Source: Tubulanus polymorphus (Eukaryota; Nemertea; Palaeonemertea; Tubulaniformes; Tubulanidae). From it: 64,000 bases of DNA. A program made the position numbers and the translations under genes. The notes beneath the pieces are model-generated. The model did no database searches. It was not told where the DNA came from and saw nothing but the letters and a program-made list of their open reading frames with translations. Every line of letters starts with the position of its first letter. Positions within the stretch are counted from its first letter, which is position 1. The stretch spans positions 1,352,485 through 1,416,484 of the forward strand of contig NC_134027.1 in the NCBI RefSeq assembly GCF_964204645.1, written 5' to 3'. Positions 12,879-22,514 of the stretch are shown piece after piece.

Positions 12879-14619
12879 TTTAGTTTGATTTATTCACCAG
12901 TTATTTGTAAGAAAACAATGATTTATAGGATTTAGAATATTGTGTACCATGAACATTCATAAAGTATGTACGCACTCATGGAGATGTATATTACTGAAGT
13001 CATCTCTTTTAATGTATTTCCAACTGAATTTACTGAATGTAAGTCATTTGGATATAAGTCATCAATCAACCTAATAATCATCACAGCTATGATGACTAAT
13101 AGTGAGTTTCACTTCATTAGTTTTCATTAGTTGTCACTTTAATTCTTAACGAAATGTTATATACCGGTTGTGCATTTTGAATCTCGGTTTGTTTTTTTTT
13201 TTTACTTTGTCTTTCTAAACAGATTTATAAAGGTGTTCATTGTATGTAGTATGGCTTAGATTATTTTTCAGTATTTTTAGTTTAATGTATAGTTTATTTT
13301 CATTCGAAGCTGATGAAATGTCTCATTTTTTATTTAATTTCTATTTATATACCGTAGCGAGCTAGCTCATAAAAGTGCACTACAGACAGTTGATGTTTTA
13401 GATTTTGATATTTTTTTAATGATAAGAATTAGTGTTTAGGTAAATTTATGCTTACATATATTTGTATTTTTTGTCACTAGCAATACCTTGTTGACTTACA
13501 CCAGAAATGGGCATCTAATCTGATCAACATTAAGATTATGTCATGTCTTTTAGCGACTTAATCAAATATAAGAGTCAAATGAAACTCACAACTGCGAAAC
13601 CGAGTGCAGAATTTTTCAAAGTTCTCTGTTTAGATTCTGTGGTTAAAACCTATGAAATGAACTGATTTTAACGATTAAAGAGTCGAACTTGAGAATTAGA
13701 ACCAGGTGAAGTTTAGTTACTGAAGTAGTTTATGATGTAGTTTTTATCGTTTACTAGAAGCAATGTGAGAATGTTGATATAATGCAATGATGTTACGTAA
13801 TGTAGTCACGTGTTGAGCGTTTAGAGTCCTAACATGACATCATAAATCATACCTGTTACAACTTATCCCAAGACCTGAACACTACTATTGTAGACTCCGC
13901 TCAAATCAGATCTTCTTCGACCATGAAAATTTCCACCACTTGAGAGCGATATCCAAGTTGGATTGGTCAGAAAAATATTTCAACGAACTCCGCGTTGTTT
14001 TAATCAGACTCGAGCGCAGACCTCAGTTCTTAACCCTTTCTAGAGATTATAGTATCAGTGATTTGTAGAACTAACGCAAACTGTTGCTTGTTGTTAGAGA
14101 CTTACAACTGATTTATTACGATTAAATCATTCCATGATAAATATATTCTCACTCAATGTTGTAAAATATCACGATATTTCGCTCTACTTGTTTTTGAGAA
14201 TTATGAATATTGATTGATACACACTGTATAAGAGGTAAGATATGTAATTACTCACCGATGTGATATAAATTATTATCAAATAATTCAAATATCTGAACAT
14301 TTTGTTCGTTGAGTTTTTCTTTTCTTACGTGTTGATATCAATATGGGATATCGACAAATTGGAGTTCCTGAATTACTCGTTTGGATGGCGCTAGTCAGAA
14401 GCGGAAATTGGAACCTAAATCCTCCATGCTCTAGTTCATTTGCAATGAAAATCTCTCGCTACATGGATGCTGGATGGAAGATCGGTCTGTCTAATGTCGT
14501 CGATAGATAAACTTGAACTGAAACTGGAGCCTTCACGTCGCAAGAGTCCAGGCTGTGACACAACGATTTAACACCAACAGAAAACACCAAACACCTTTTA
14601 TAATTGCATAGAAACAACT

Positions 14620-14625
14620 TTTATT
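14620..14625 (-). terminator. possible poly(A) signal on the minus strand
   Basis: AATAAA on the minus strand. It is the first good candidate downstream of the BTBD17-like gene, 2.7 kb past its stop; if used, the 79-bp minisatellite would lie in that gene's 3' UTR or a 3' UTR intron. A minus-strand polypyrimidine-CAG acceptor at about 17014-17022 would fit the intron option. Confidence 0.25.
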
Positions 14626-14867
14626 TACACAATTCATGCATAGCAAATAACTCATAACATTGGCACAGGCACACAGACAGTCCAAGTCTTGGGAATATTT
14701 TCTTGCTTTAATTGTTTTAATTGTGAAGTAAAAAAAAAAAACGATACGAAACTGAACTTGTGAAACTATTGTAAAATATCACAATAAAATCTGTAACTCA
14801 ACTTGCACAACATCGATCAAAATTCAACCATCAGCTGTAACTTTTCCATTATGGATACAAACACTTT

Positions 14868-16856
14868 CCCATCGACCTCCCCAGCTCCCTCTGACCGTTC
14901 AAACCTCCTACAACCCACCTCCCAGTTCTCTCTGACCTCATTCACTCCCTCTGACCTCCCCAGCACCCTCTGACCGTTCAAACCTCCTACAACCCACCTC
15001 CCAGTTCTCTCTGACCTCATTCACTCCCACTGACCTCCCCAGCTCCCTCTGACCGTTCAAACCTCCTACAACCCACCTCCCAGTTCTCTCTGACCGCATT
15101 CACTCCCTCTGACCTCCCCAGCTCCCTCTGACCGTTCAAACCTCATACAACCCACCTCCCAGTTCTCTCTGACCTCATTCACTCCCACTGACCTCCCCAG
15201 CTCCCTCTGACCGTTCAAACCTCCTACAACCCACCTCCCAGTTCTCTCTGACCTCATTCACTCCCTCTGACCTCCCCAGCTCCCTCTGACCGTTCAAACC
15301 TCCTACAACCCACCTCCCAGTTCCCTCTGACCTCATTCACTCCCTCTGACCTCCCCAGCTCCCTCTGACCGTTCAAACCTCCTACAACCCACCTCCCAGT
15401 TCCCTCTGACCTCATTCACTCCCACTGACCTCCCCAGCTCCCTCTGACCGTTCAAACCTCATACAACCCACCTCCCAGTTCCCTCTGACCTCATTCACTC
15501 CCTCTGACCTCCCCAGCACCCTCTGACCGTTCAAACCTCCTACAACCCACCTCCCAGTTCCCTCTGACCTCATTCACTCCCTCTGACCTCCCCAGCTCCC
15601 TCTGACCGTTCAAACCTCATACAACCCACCTCCCAGTTCCCTCTGACCTCATTCACTCCCACTGACCTCCCCAGCTCCCTCTGACCGTTCAAACCTCCTA
15701 CAACCCACCTCCCAGTTCTCTCTGACCTCATTCACTCCCTCTGACCTCCCCAGCTCCCTCTGACCGTTCAAACCTCATACAACCCACCTCCCAGTTCCCT
15801 CTGACCTCATTCACTCCCTCTGACCTCCCCAGCTCCCTCTGACCGTTCAAACCTCCTACAACCCACCTCCCAGTTCTCTCTGACCTCATTCACTCCCTCT
15901 GACCTCCCCAGCTCCCTCTGACCGTTCAAACCTCCTACAACCCACCTCCCAGTTCTCTCTGACCTCATTCACTCCCTCTGACCTCCTCAGCTCCCTCTGA
16001 CCGTTCAAACCTCCTACAACCCACCTCCCAGTTCCCTCTGACCTCATTCACTCCCTCTGACCTCCCCAGCTCCCTCTGACCGTTCAAACCTCCTACAACC
16101 CACCTCCCAGTTCCCTCTGACCTCATTCACTCCCTCTGACCTCCCCAGCTCCCTCTGACCGTTCAAACCTCCTACAACCCACCTCCCAGTTCTCTCTGAC
16201 CTCATTCACTCCCACTGACCTCCCCAGCTCCCTCTGACCGTTCAAACCTCATACAACCCACCTCCCAGTTCTCTCTGACCTCATTCACTCCCTCTGACCT
16301 CCCCAGCTCCCTCTGACCGTTCAAACCTCCTACAACCCACCTCCCAGTTCTCTCTGACCTCATTCACTCCCTCTGACCTCCCCAGCTCCCTCTGACCGTT
16401 CAAACCTCATACAACCCACCTCCCAGTTCCCTCTGACCTCATTCACTCCCTCTGACCTCCCCAGCTCCCTCTGACCGTTCAAACCTCCTACAACCCACCT
16501 CCCAGTTCTCTCTGACCTCATTCACTCCCTCTGACCTCCCCAGCTCCCTCTGACCGTTCAAACCTCCTACAACCCACCTCCCAGTTCTCTCTGACCTCAT
16601 TCACTCCCTCTGACCTCCCCAGCTCCCTCTGACCGTTCAAACCTCCTACAACCCACCTCCCAGTTCTCTCTGACCTCATTCACTCCCTCTGACCTCCCCA
16701 GCTCCCTCTGACCGTTCAAACCTCATACAACCCACCTCCCAGTTCCCTCTGACCTCATTCACTCCCTCTGACCTCCCCAGCACCCTCTGACCGTTCAAAC
16801 CTCCTACAACCCACCTCCCAGTTCTCTCTGACCTAATTCACTCCCTCTGACCTCCC
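14868..16856. repeat. 79-bp minisatellite, about 25 copies
   Basis: Unit contains CTCCCTCTGACCGTTCAAAC, CTCCTACAACCCACCTCCCA, GTTCTCTCTGACCTCATTCA and CTCCCTCTGACCTCCCCAG. Successive GACCGTTC positions are 79 bp apart. Single-base variants (CTCC/CTCA before TACAACC, TCTCTC/TCCCTC) recur in patches, suggesting local conversion or stepwise expansion. The pyrimidine-rich strand is the plus strand. Short ORFs on the minus strand are repeat artefacts because 79 is not a multiple of 3. Confidence 0.97.
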
Positions 16857-17036
16857 TGCAACCTTACAACAATCATTAACAGATTAACCTAACAAACTAA
16901 CAAATGAGTAAAACAAATACACTTAGATTCAGATGACGCAGGTGACTGAGGGTGGTGTGTATCACAGATCTATATAGCGGGTTGATCCAGAGAGTCTCTT
17001 GCAACCTCTTGGCCTGAAAAAAAACAACCAGCTATC

Positions 17037-17050
17037 CCACTAGGTGGCAG
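17037..17050 (+). promoter_or_regulatory. CTCF-like motif
   Basis: CCACTAGGTGGCAG fits the metazoan CTCF core. A second match in the opposite orientation lies at 17162-17175. Binding is not demonstrated. Confidence 0.4.
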
Positions 17051-17161
17051 TGCTAAGGTCTGATATACTTTCGCAGAATTAGTTAATTATTGATTTTATA
17101 GGTCCTAAGGAAGCAATGAAAGATATAGGGGATGTACATTTCAACTCGAGACTGCATACTT

Positions 17162-17175
17162 GCGCCACCTAGTGG
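17162..17175 (-). promoter_or_regulatory. CTCF-like motif, opposite orientation
   Basis: CCACTAGGTGGCGC on the minus strand, 112 bp from the plus-strand match at 17037-17050. Confidence 0.4.
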
Positions 17176-17321
17176 ATCTTCTATTGCTGCAGTACCACAT
17201 GAGTGCTCCTTTCAGCCTCTGAGTGAATGCTCAGTTGCCGCAGTATATTTGCACGAAACCACTATAGGTTATATAGCTATTTGAAGGTATGATCGATGGA
17301 CTTTGACCTGGATGAGCGAGT

Positions 17322-18731
17322 TTATACCGGTTTAACGATTATTGATATTTTAAACGTATCGGAATCAGCTCCGCACAAATATCTCGATCGGTCGCAGTTT
17401 AATTCTCGATATGGAATCAGATCGTCGATAACGCAACACGAGGAGCTCGAATCGAACGTGCATCGACGCTGTACAACATGACGTACAAACTCCGAACCAG
17501 TCTCAATCCCGCGTCCGTAAATCACCATCACCAGATTCACCGATCGAACCTCATCGCCGTTAGCGACCACTGATATCCGTACGGTCTCGTAGATTGTTTC
17601 GGCGATCTCATAATTGCGGGTGGCGCCGATCATCATACCGGCCGCGAATCGGATTCCTTTCGGGTAGACGTTTACGTTCCAGTCCCAGGATCGTGACGCG
17701 TCGGCGGCAGACGCACTGATCGGCGTCGCAAACATGAATCCACGAACCACGTTCGAATCGAGCTCCGAGAATCGATGAATCATCAGCGTGGCGCACCACA
17801 ACTCGTCCGTGTAGTTGCGCGGTACAAACATGTACTTCGCGGCGCAGCGCCCCCACTTGACCGGCGGCGGAACCGCGTGGAATCGACGCGATTCTTCCAT
17901 CTTCTCCAAGATGTACGATTCGACGCGGTTCTCCGATTCAAGGAGACGTGGAAGACGCCTCGCGGGAATCATCGGAAAACGAATCAACGACGTCAAGCGC
18001 CTTGTCGTCGTGTTCTTGGCGCGGTTGGCGCGTACCCAGCGTTGAACGCCTTCGAACACCGTGAACTCATCACGAACAACGATATTCGAATGCGCCAAAA
18101 ACTCGGCGAGAGAATCAGCATCGAGCGCCAGGAAATCGCTCGACGCCAAAACCGTATCAAAGTTCCACGCCACCGATTTCTTACAAATATCGTGCAATTC
18201 GGCGTGAACGCTAGCGGCGGTATAGCGGTACCAGAGCAACGCCCGATCCGGAGCCACCCGTTCAATCATATATTCGATACAGATCGTAGAAAGATCGGAG
18301 ACTTGGTATTTATCGGCTAACATCAGCATCGGCAGTGCCGAATCGCAGTCCAGGTCGACCCGACCGCTGTATAGGTAACGCAGGAATGAATCGAACGAAT
18401 CACGACAGATCGGATCCTCCTCGAGCGTGATTCGATCGCTCGATGATTCCGACCAATGAGAACGCGGCGTTAACATCGCTTTAAACACAGGACTCGACAG
18501 GGAGAGAATTAGTTTATGAGCGTAGAATATTTGGTCTACTCCGGTGACTGTTAGTTCAATATCGCAGAATTCACGCTCCGCGTAGAGACTTGTTAATTTA
18601 TCAATTATCGCTGAACCATTACATATCGATGTCTGCGGACCGCGGCAGCAGCTGCCGTCCTTGCCGCAGTCCGGGTCCAGTTTTACTCTTCGTCGTTGAT
18701 GCAACAAACAATCTGAACTCGTACAAACCAT
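17322..18731 (-). CDS. BTB-BACK protein, BTBD17-like
   Basis: Single-exon ORF of 469 aa. After a Cys-containing N-terminal region comes a BTB/POZ domain at about residues 42-150 (FCDIELTV, FYAHKLILSLSSPVFKAML, FDSFLRYLYSGRVDLD, LMLADKYQVSDLSTICIEYM). A BACK domain follows at about 155-275 (FLALDADSLAEFLAHSNIVV, EFTVFEGVQRWVRAN, LIRFPMIPARRL). The C-terminal ~170 residues carry a beta-rich TRAF/MATH-like region (GFMFATPISA, VYPKGIRFAAGMMIG, VNLVMVIYGRGI). This order and length match BTBD17, a 478-aa vertebrate protein of uncertain role related to galectin-3-binding protein. The vertebrate protein has a signal peptide; none is visible here, so the protein may be cytosolic or an upstream exon may be missing. 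Divergent from the nucleoredoxin-like gene, with ~660 bp between the two starts. Confidence 0.85.
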   Translation of the reverse strand: MVCTSSDCLLHQRRRVKLDPDCGKDGSCCRGPQTSICNGSAIIDKLTSLYAEREFCDIELTVTGVDQIFYAHKLILSLSSPVFKAMLTPRSHWSESSSDRITLEEDPICRDSFDSFLRYLYSGRVDLDCDSALPMLMLADKYQVSDLSTICIEYMIERVAPDRALLWYRYTAASVHAELHDICKKSVAWNFDTVLASSDFLALDADSLAEFLAHSNIVVRDEFTVFEGVQRWVRANRAKNTTTRRLTSLIRFPMIPARRLPRLLESENRVESYILEKMEESRRFHAVPPPVKWGRCAAKYMFVPRNYTDELWCATLMIHRFSELDSNVVRGFMFATPISASAADASRSWDWNVNVYPKGIRFAAGMMIGATRNYEIAETIYETVRISVVANGDEVRSVNLVMVIYGRGIETGSEFVRHVVQRRCTFDSSSSCCVIDDLIPYRELNCDRSRYLCGADSDTFKISIIVKPV

Positions 18732-19390
18732 GTTCCGGTCACTCTACTCTGAAAAATTATTCAAACATGAAATAGGCCAAAGGGAATAAAAGTGTAACTC
18801 GTTATTTTAAAGGGATTTCATTAACACTGAAGCTCAAAAGTCTGTTGTTTAGTTTCACGATGGAAGCACATCCGATTATAAAAGCTTACCACCAACGATT
18901 AAGCGTACAACGTTACGACTATGACACTCTCACTGACTGACAGACACTGAGTCTGACAGGTCATAACATGATTCATATTTTTTCCAAACAACATTTTTCA
19001 CAATTCTTACTTGTAAAAATGATCCACACGAAACAGATATTTCTTTATACAATCAGTAAATCAGTTGACATCACCAGAAAACCAACAAAATCATCAGCAA
19101 TATCGCTGTCAAGTCGTTGAATTGTCAGATTGTTTACTTACTTACTTTACTACACAATTATTGAATTGAATTGAATTGGGCAATTGCGCAAGGTCGTCGT
19201 TCGGCTCCATCTCAGGGTGACTCCGAAAATATCCAAGCTTTTCGATCCAAGGACCATCCTCACTTGCCAGAGAACTGTCGCACTATACTATTTGGCTTCA
19301 ACCGTATTACTCGAGGTCGTCGACCAGAGATTTGCAGCGTCCCTGGTTACAAAATTAATCAGGTTCTAACTCAATCTATAATCAGAAATA
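18732..19390. promoter_or_regulatory. shared divergent upstream region
   Basis: About 660 bp between the start codons of the BTBD17-like gene (minus) and the nucleoredoxin-like gene (plus). It must contain both 5' UTRs and probably both promoters. No clear TATA box was picked out. Confidence 0.45.
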
Positions 19391-20365
19391 ATGGAAGACG
19401 ATTCAGAATTGAACGAATGGCTCACGAGTTTAGGGAATGTCGTACAGGATAAAACTGGAAATAACAACAACGATGACATCAGTGCCGCTGATGGGCTGAA
19501 ACATAACGTTATCGCTTTATATTTCGGAGCTGATTGGAGCCCACCTTGTTCTAGTTATTGCAAACAATTGAAAGAATCGTTTGATGATCTCGTTGAAAGG
19601 TTAGTTCTAACTCAGGGGCCTTTCCTTTGCTTGGGTCCTAACAACAAACCATAACAATTTGAATACCCTACCGGTACTGCGAGTCCTGACCATTTCAAAG
19701 GGCAAACGTTTGATTGTAAAATGTTCAATTATGAAACTAAACCACACACACAGTCCAGTTACTGACTAATCTATACCTAGATGAATGTTTTTTTTTTCAG
19801 GCTAGCTCCATTGAAAATCATCTACATCACCTGTGATAAAACTGAAGATGAATACAATCGATCTGTGGAAAACCTTCACGAAAACTGGTTTAGAGTTCCT
19901 TTACATAATCCCATTGTTGAGTTAGTATTCTCGGTTCACTATAAACGGGTGCTTGGTCCAGCTTTCTAGTTTAGTATATTACTGTCATTCCCAAACAACC
20001 TTACATCATCTAGTATTCAGACTACTTATGGGTAACGGGTCCAAGATACAAAAATGACCAACTGCTGTTGTGCGTTTATCTAATAGAGAAATGATTGTAT
20101 TTTCAGTGAATTGATCAACAAATATGAAATAATGGCGATACCAAAACTAGTCATCATCAAGGACAACGGTGAATTGATAACGACGCGAGGTCGTAAAGAA
20201 CTTCAAGAGAAAGGAACGTCGGCGTTCAGGAACTGGGCGATTGCTGCAAACCTCTCCGACTGGGAACGCAAGGCCGTTAAACAGAAAACAAACGACGCAA
20301 AACTCGTTTTGAAATCTTTACACGCGCTTAAAAATATCAAATCTCTCGGCGCAAATTTATCCTGA
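19391..20365 (+). CDS. nucleoredoxin-like protein (NXNL2/RdCVF2-like)
   Basis: Three exons, 19391-19599, 19801-19920 and 20107-20365, giving 195 aa with GT-AG borders and phases 2 and 2. Thioredoxin fold: first strand VIALYFGADWSPPCSSYC at about residues 38-55, second strand LKIIYITCDKTEDEY, then ENWFRVPLHNP and a cis-Pro loop with AIPKLVIIKDNGELITTRGR. This last block closely resembles NXNL2, a thioredoxin-like protein known from photoreceptors, and nucleoredoxin. The active-site position reads W-S-P-P-C instead of W-C-P-P-C: the N-terminal nucleophilic Cys is replaced by Ser, so classical disulfide reductase activity is doubtful. Vertebrate NXNL2 is also atypical there. The C-terminal Lys-rich tail (~30 residues) is unassigned. 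Convergent with the GPX4 gene. Confidence 0.85.
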
Positions 20366-21952
20366 CTACGTTGAAAAGAGCTTTTGGTGATAAATTCTAT
20401 GTTTAGTATGAAATATTGTCTATCGATAAACACTATTATTGTCTGAATTATTTAAGATTTTTAAAAATGTTTTTGAGAAAGATTTCGACTTTATTACTTC
20501 TGTGGTTTCACTCTGCTTTGCATGGATTATTCCCATTGTATCAATGCATGATTTGCAGCAGTAAGACTTCAGCATAAGTAAGCTCTTTTAGCACTTCTAG
20601 TGCAGAAAATGTAGCACTTAGGAATGCACCTCTGGATGATCAGCTTAAAATCAAATTTAGGGTCATTCAATTGAGGTTGATTCACAGAAATTGAGCTGAA
20701 AATCAGTAAAACAAAACGAAAATTTACTTTATGATAAAGTGAAATATTTTATTATCAATCCGATGTATGCATTGGAATACAAGTGATATTGAACACTACA
20801 CAATGCTCTCAGACCCTCGACAACCAAAATTAACAAAATTATGTATTTCAAACTAAAACTAAGAGAGCGTGCATATAAATTAAAGCCATTAATAATCTTT
20901 GAAATAGTAACTCAACACTCATTTCCACTGTTTTAGGTTTAAGTTTGACAGTTTTTTGGAAGAGCTTAAGTTAGTTAATTCGTCAACTCATAACTAAGGT
21001 GGTACTGGCTCCTAGAATGACCAGACTGAACTATCATCAATATAGAAATATATTACTAACTCTGAGGTCATACACTCAGAACACCGTCCAAATGAAACAA
21101 AATTGTTGAGTTGGTTTGAAATGTTTAAACAACAATCAGGAACTCTACAATGAATATACAATATATAAAGGACCAGAATTTGAATAAAGTACATTCAAAA
21201 TGCCTCAAGTATTGAAATTGTCAATTCCGTGAATACTGAACTGAATGCCTGTTTTACATCCTGGTCACAATTTTTTTTGGTTTCTGGTTTGTTTTACCGG
21301 TAACCTAAAAATCGATGATATATCGAGTTTCTATGAATGCGGTGTATCATGACATGGTAGCAGCTGCTCTTAAAACACTGTTACATACATGGCAAAGATC
21401 GCGGCGAAATAACTACAAAAATTCTACTACATCTACAAAAATGAAATGAACTAAACACAGCAGCAGTCGAGTATATTTTCAATGCCTTTAACAATATATG
21501 AGTGTTTTTCATGTAACATCGATGCAAAAATGCAGCAGAAATCAGTCAAAAATTGATTGAACTCTGAACCCGGATTAATTTGATTTTATATACTTAATAT
21601 CAGTCTATTTTCAACGAGTTAACTAAATAAATCAGAACTCACAACTGTGAAAACGGTTCCGGAATCTGATTCCACAACCAGCAGTTAAATAAATCCAGCG
21701 TTAACTCACAGCTGTGGAACTGAAACCAGAATTCTAACATCCAACGATTTATACTGGGATAATCTGAAACTGCATTTAAAGTGATTCAAAATTTTCCTCC
21801 TTATTTTCGGAATAAATCTCAATTTTTTTCAATATTGCGCGCTTCTTTTATGAAATGAAGGGAATTGTGCCTATCTGTTAAAAAACGTTCATGCAAAGAA
21901 AGAATAAACGCACGATTGAGAAACGACAAGTTTCCGGATGGAACTGATAACG
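20366..21952. other. convergent intergenic region / 3' UTRs
   Basis: Between the nucleoredoxin-like stop and the GPX4 SECIS hairpin. A minus-strand AATAAA at 20748-20753 is a candidate end for the GPX4 transcript carrying the SECIS. Contains scattered copies of the CCAGTTCCACAGTTGTGAGT foldback family (for example near 21640-21740). No coding exon seen. Confidence 0.45.
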
Positions 21953-21954
21953 CG

Positions 21955-22040
21955 AGTTAACGCACGCCAGTGACATCAGGACTGTTCTACTATTAAACAT
22001 AGTTTCAGAACAATCCGTCATAAATACTCCGTTAAAAACC
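21955..22040 (-). promoter_or_regulatory. SECIS element (selenocysteine insertion)
   Basis: On the minus strand the core runs from 22021 (ATGAC) to 21974 (TGATG). Helix II is GGATTGTTCT paired with AGAACAGTCC, ten pairs with one G-U. The apical part has unpaired AA in GAAACTAT and a mini-stem ACTAT/ATAGT closing a GTTTA loop, as in form 2 SECIS elements. The non-Watson-Crick quartet sequences UGA on both sides are in place, and AACG with CGTT plus AGT with ACT can extend helix I. It lies ~490 nt past the stop codon of the GPX4 gene on the same strand, where it is needed to decode the internal UGA. Confidence 0.88.
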
Positions 22041-22431
22041 CGATCCAAAAAGTGGCTTCTCTTCGCGGTGTATTCAATGTTTGCATGTTTTAACTTTAAT
22101 ATCGCTTGCGCAAAAAGCGGATCCATGGGTTCGCATAAAACAGTCCTTATTCTGTCACGGTAGAACCCTGAAATAACCTTGCTCCTCTGAGCTGAACGGG
22201 CAGGACGACCGAGGCAATAAAAGGGTTGGGAAAAGCTGACTGGAATGTCGGTATGTATTATGCCGATGAAAAATATGTAAAACAATTAATTGCGAAGGTG
22301 ATAAAAAAGGTTTAAGTTCAGCTCATAGAAGCAAGGCATCTTACCATAGTAGTATATAGTAGTCATTTTGATACCGTGTATACAGGATACAACTAGAACA
22401 AACTGAGACCGCAGCGACAAAATAGTACCCG

Positions 22432-22437
22432 TTTATT
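22432..22437 (-). terminator. proximal poly(A) signal upstream of the SECIS
   Basis: AATAAA on the minus strand, 78 nt after the GPX4 stop and about 410 nt before the SECIS. Use of this site would produce an mRNA without SECIS, unable to recode UGA. Only the motif is visible; usage is not shown. Confidence 0.35.
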
Positions 22438-22514
22438 GGAAGTCATGGATGGGTAATCAGAAAATAACATCATTTTCTTGCGACTAAGGCTTCGAGATTT
22501 GAGTATTGATAAAA

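Larger units (their letters stand above)
11938..14619. other. 3' flank of C3orf18-like gene and AT-rich intergenic DNA with two MITEs
   Basis: No coding exon recognised. It contains a pogo-type MITE at about 12432-12580, MITE family B at 12647-12878, and a CTCF-like motif at 12267-12280. The rest is AT-rich unique-looking sequence that could be 3' UTR of the gene ending at 11937. Confidence 0.5.

Noticed and set aside
14817-15257. Repeated minus-strand ORFs containing RSERTGRWVVGGLNGQ
   Set aside because: Products of the 79-bp minisatellite; the period is not a multiple of three and frames break within a few units.
17775-18320. 181-codon plus-strand ORF
   Set aside because: Antisense shadow of the BTBD17-like coding sequence, which has clear BTB and BACK domains on the minus strand.
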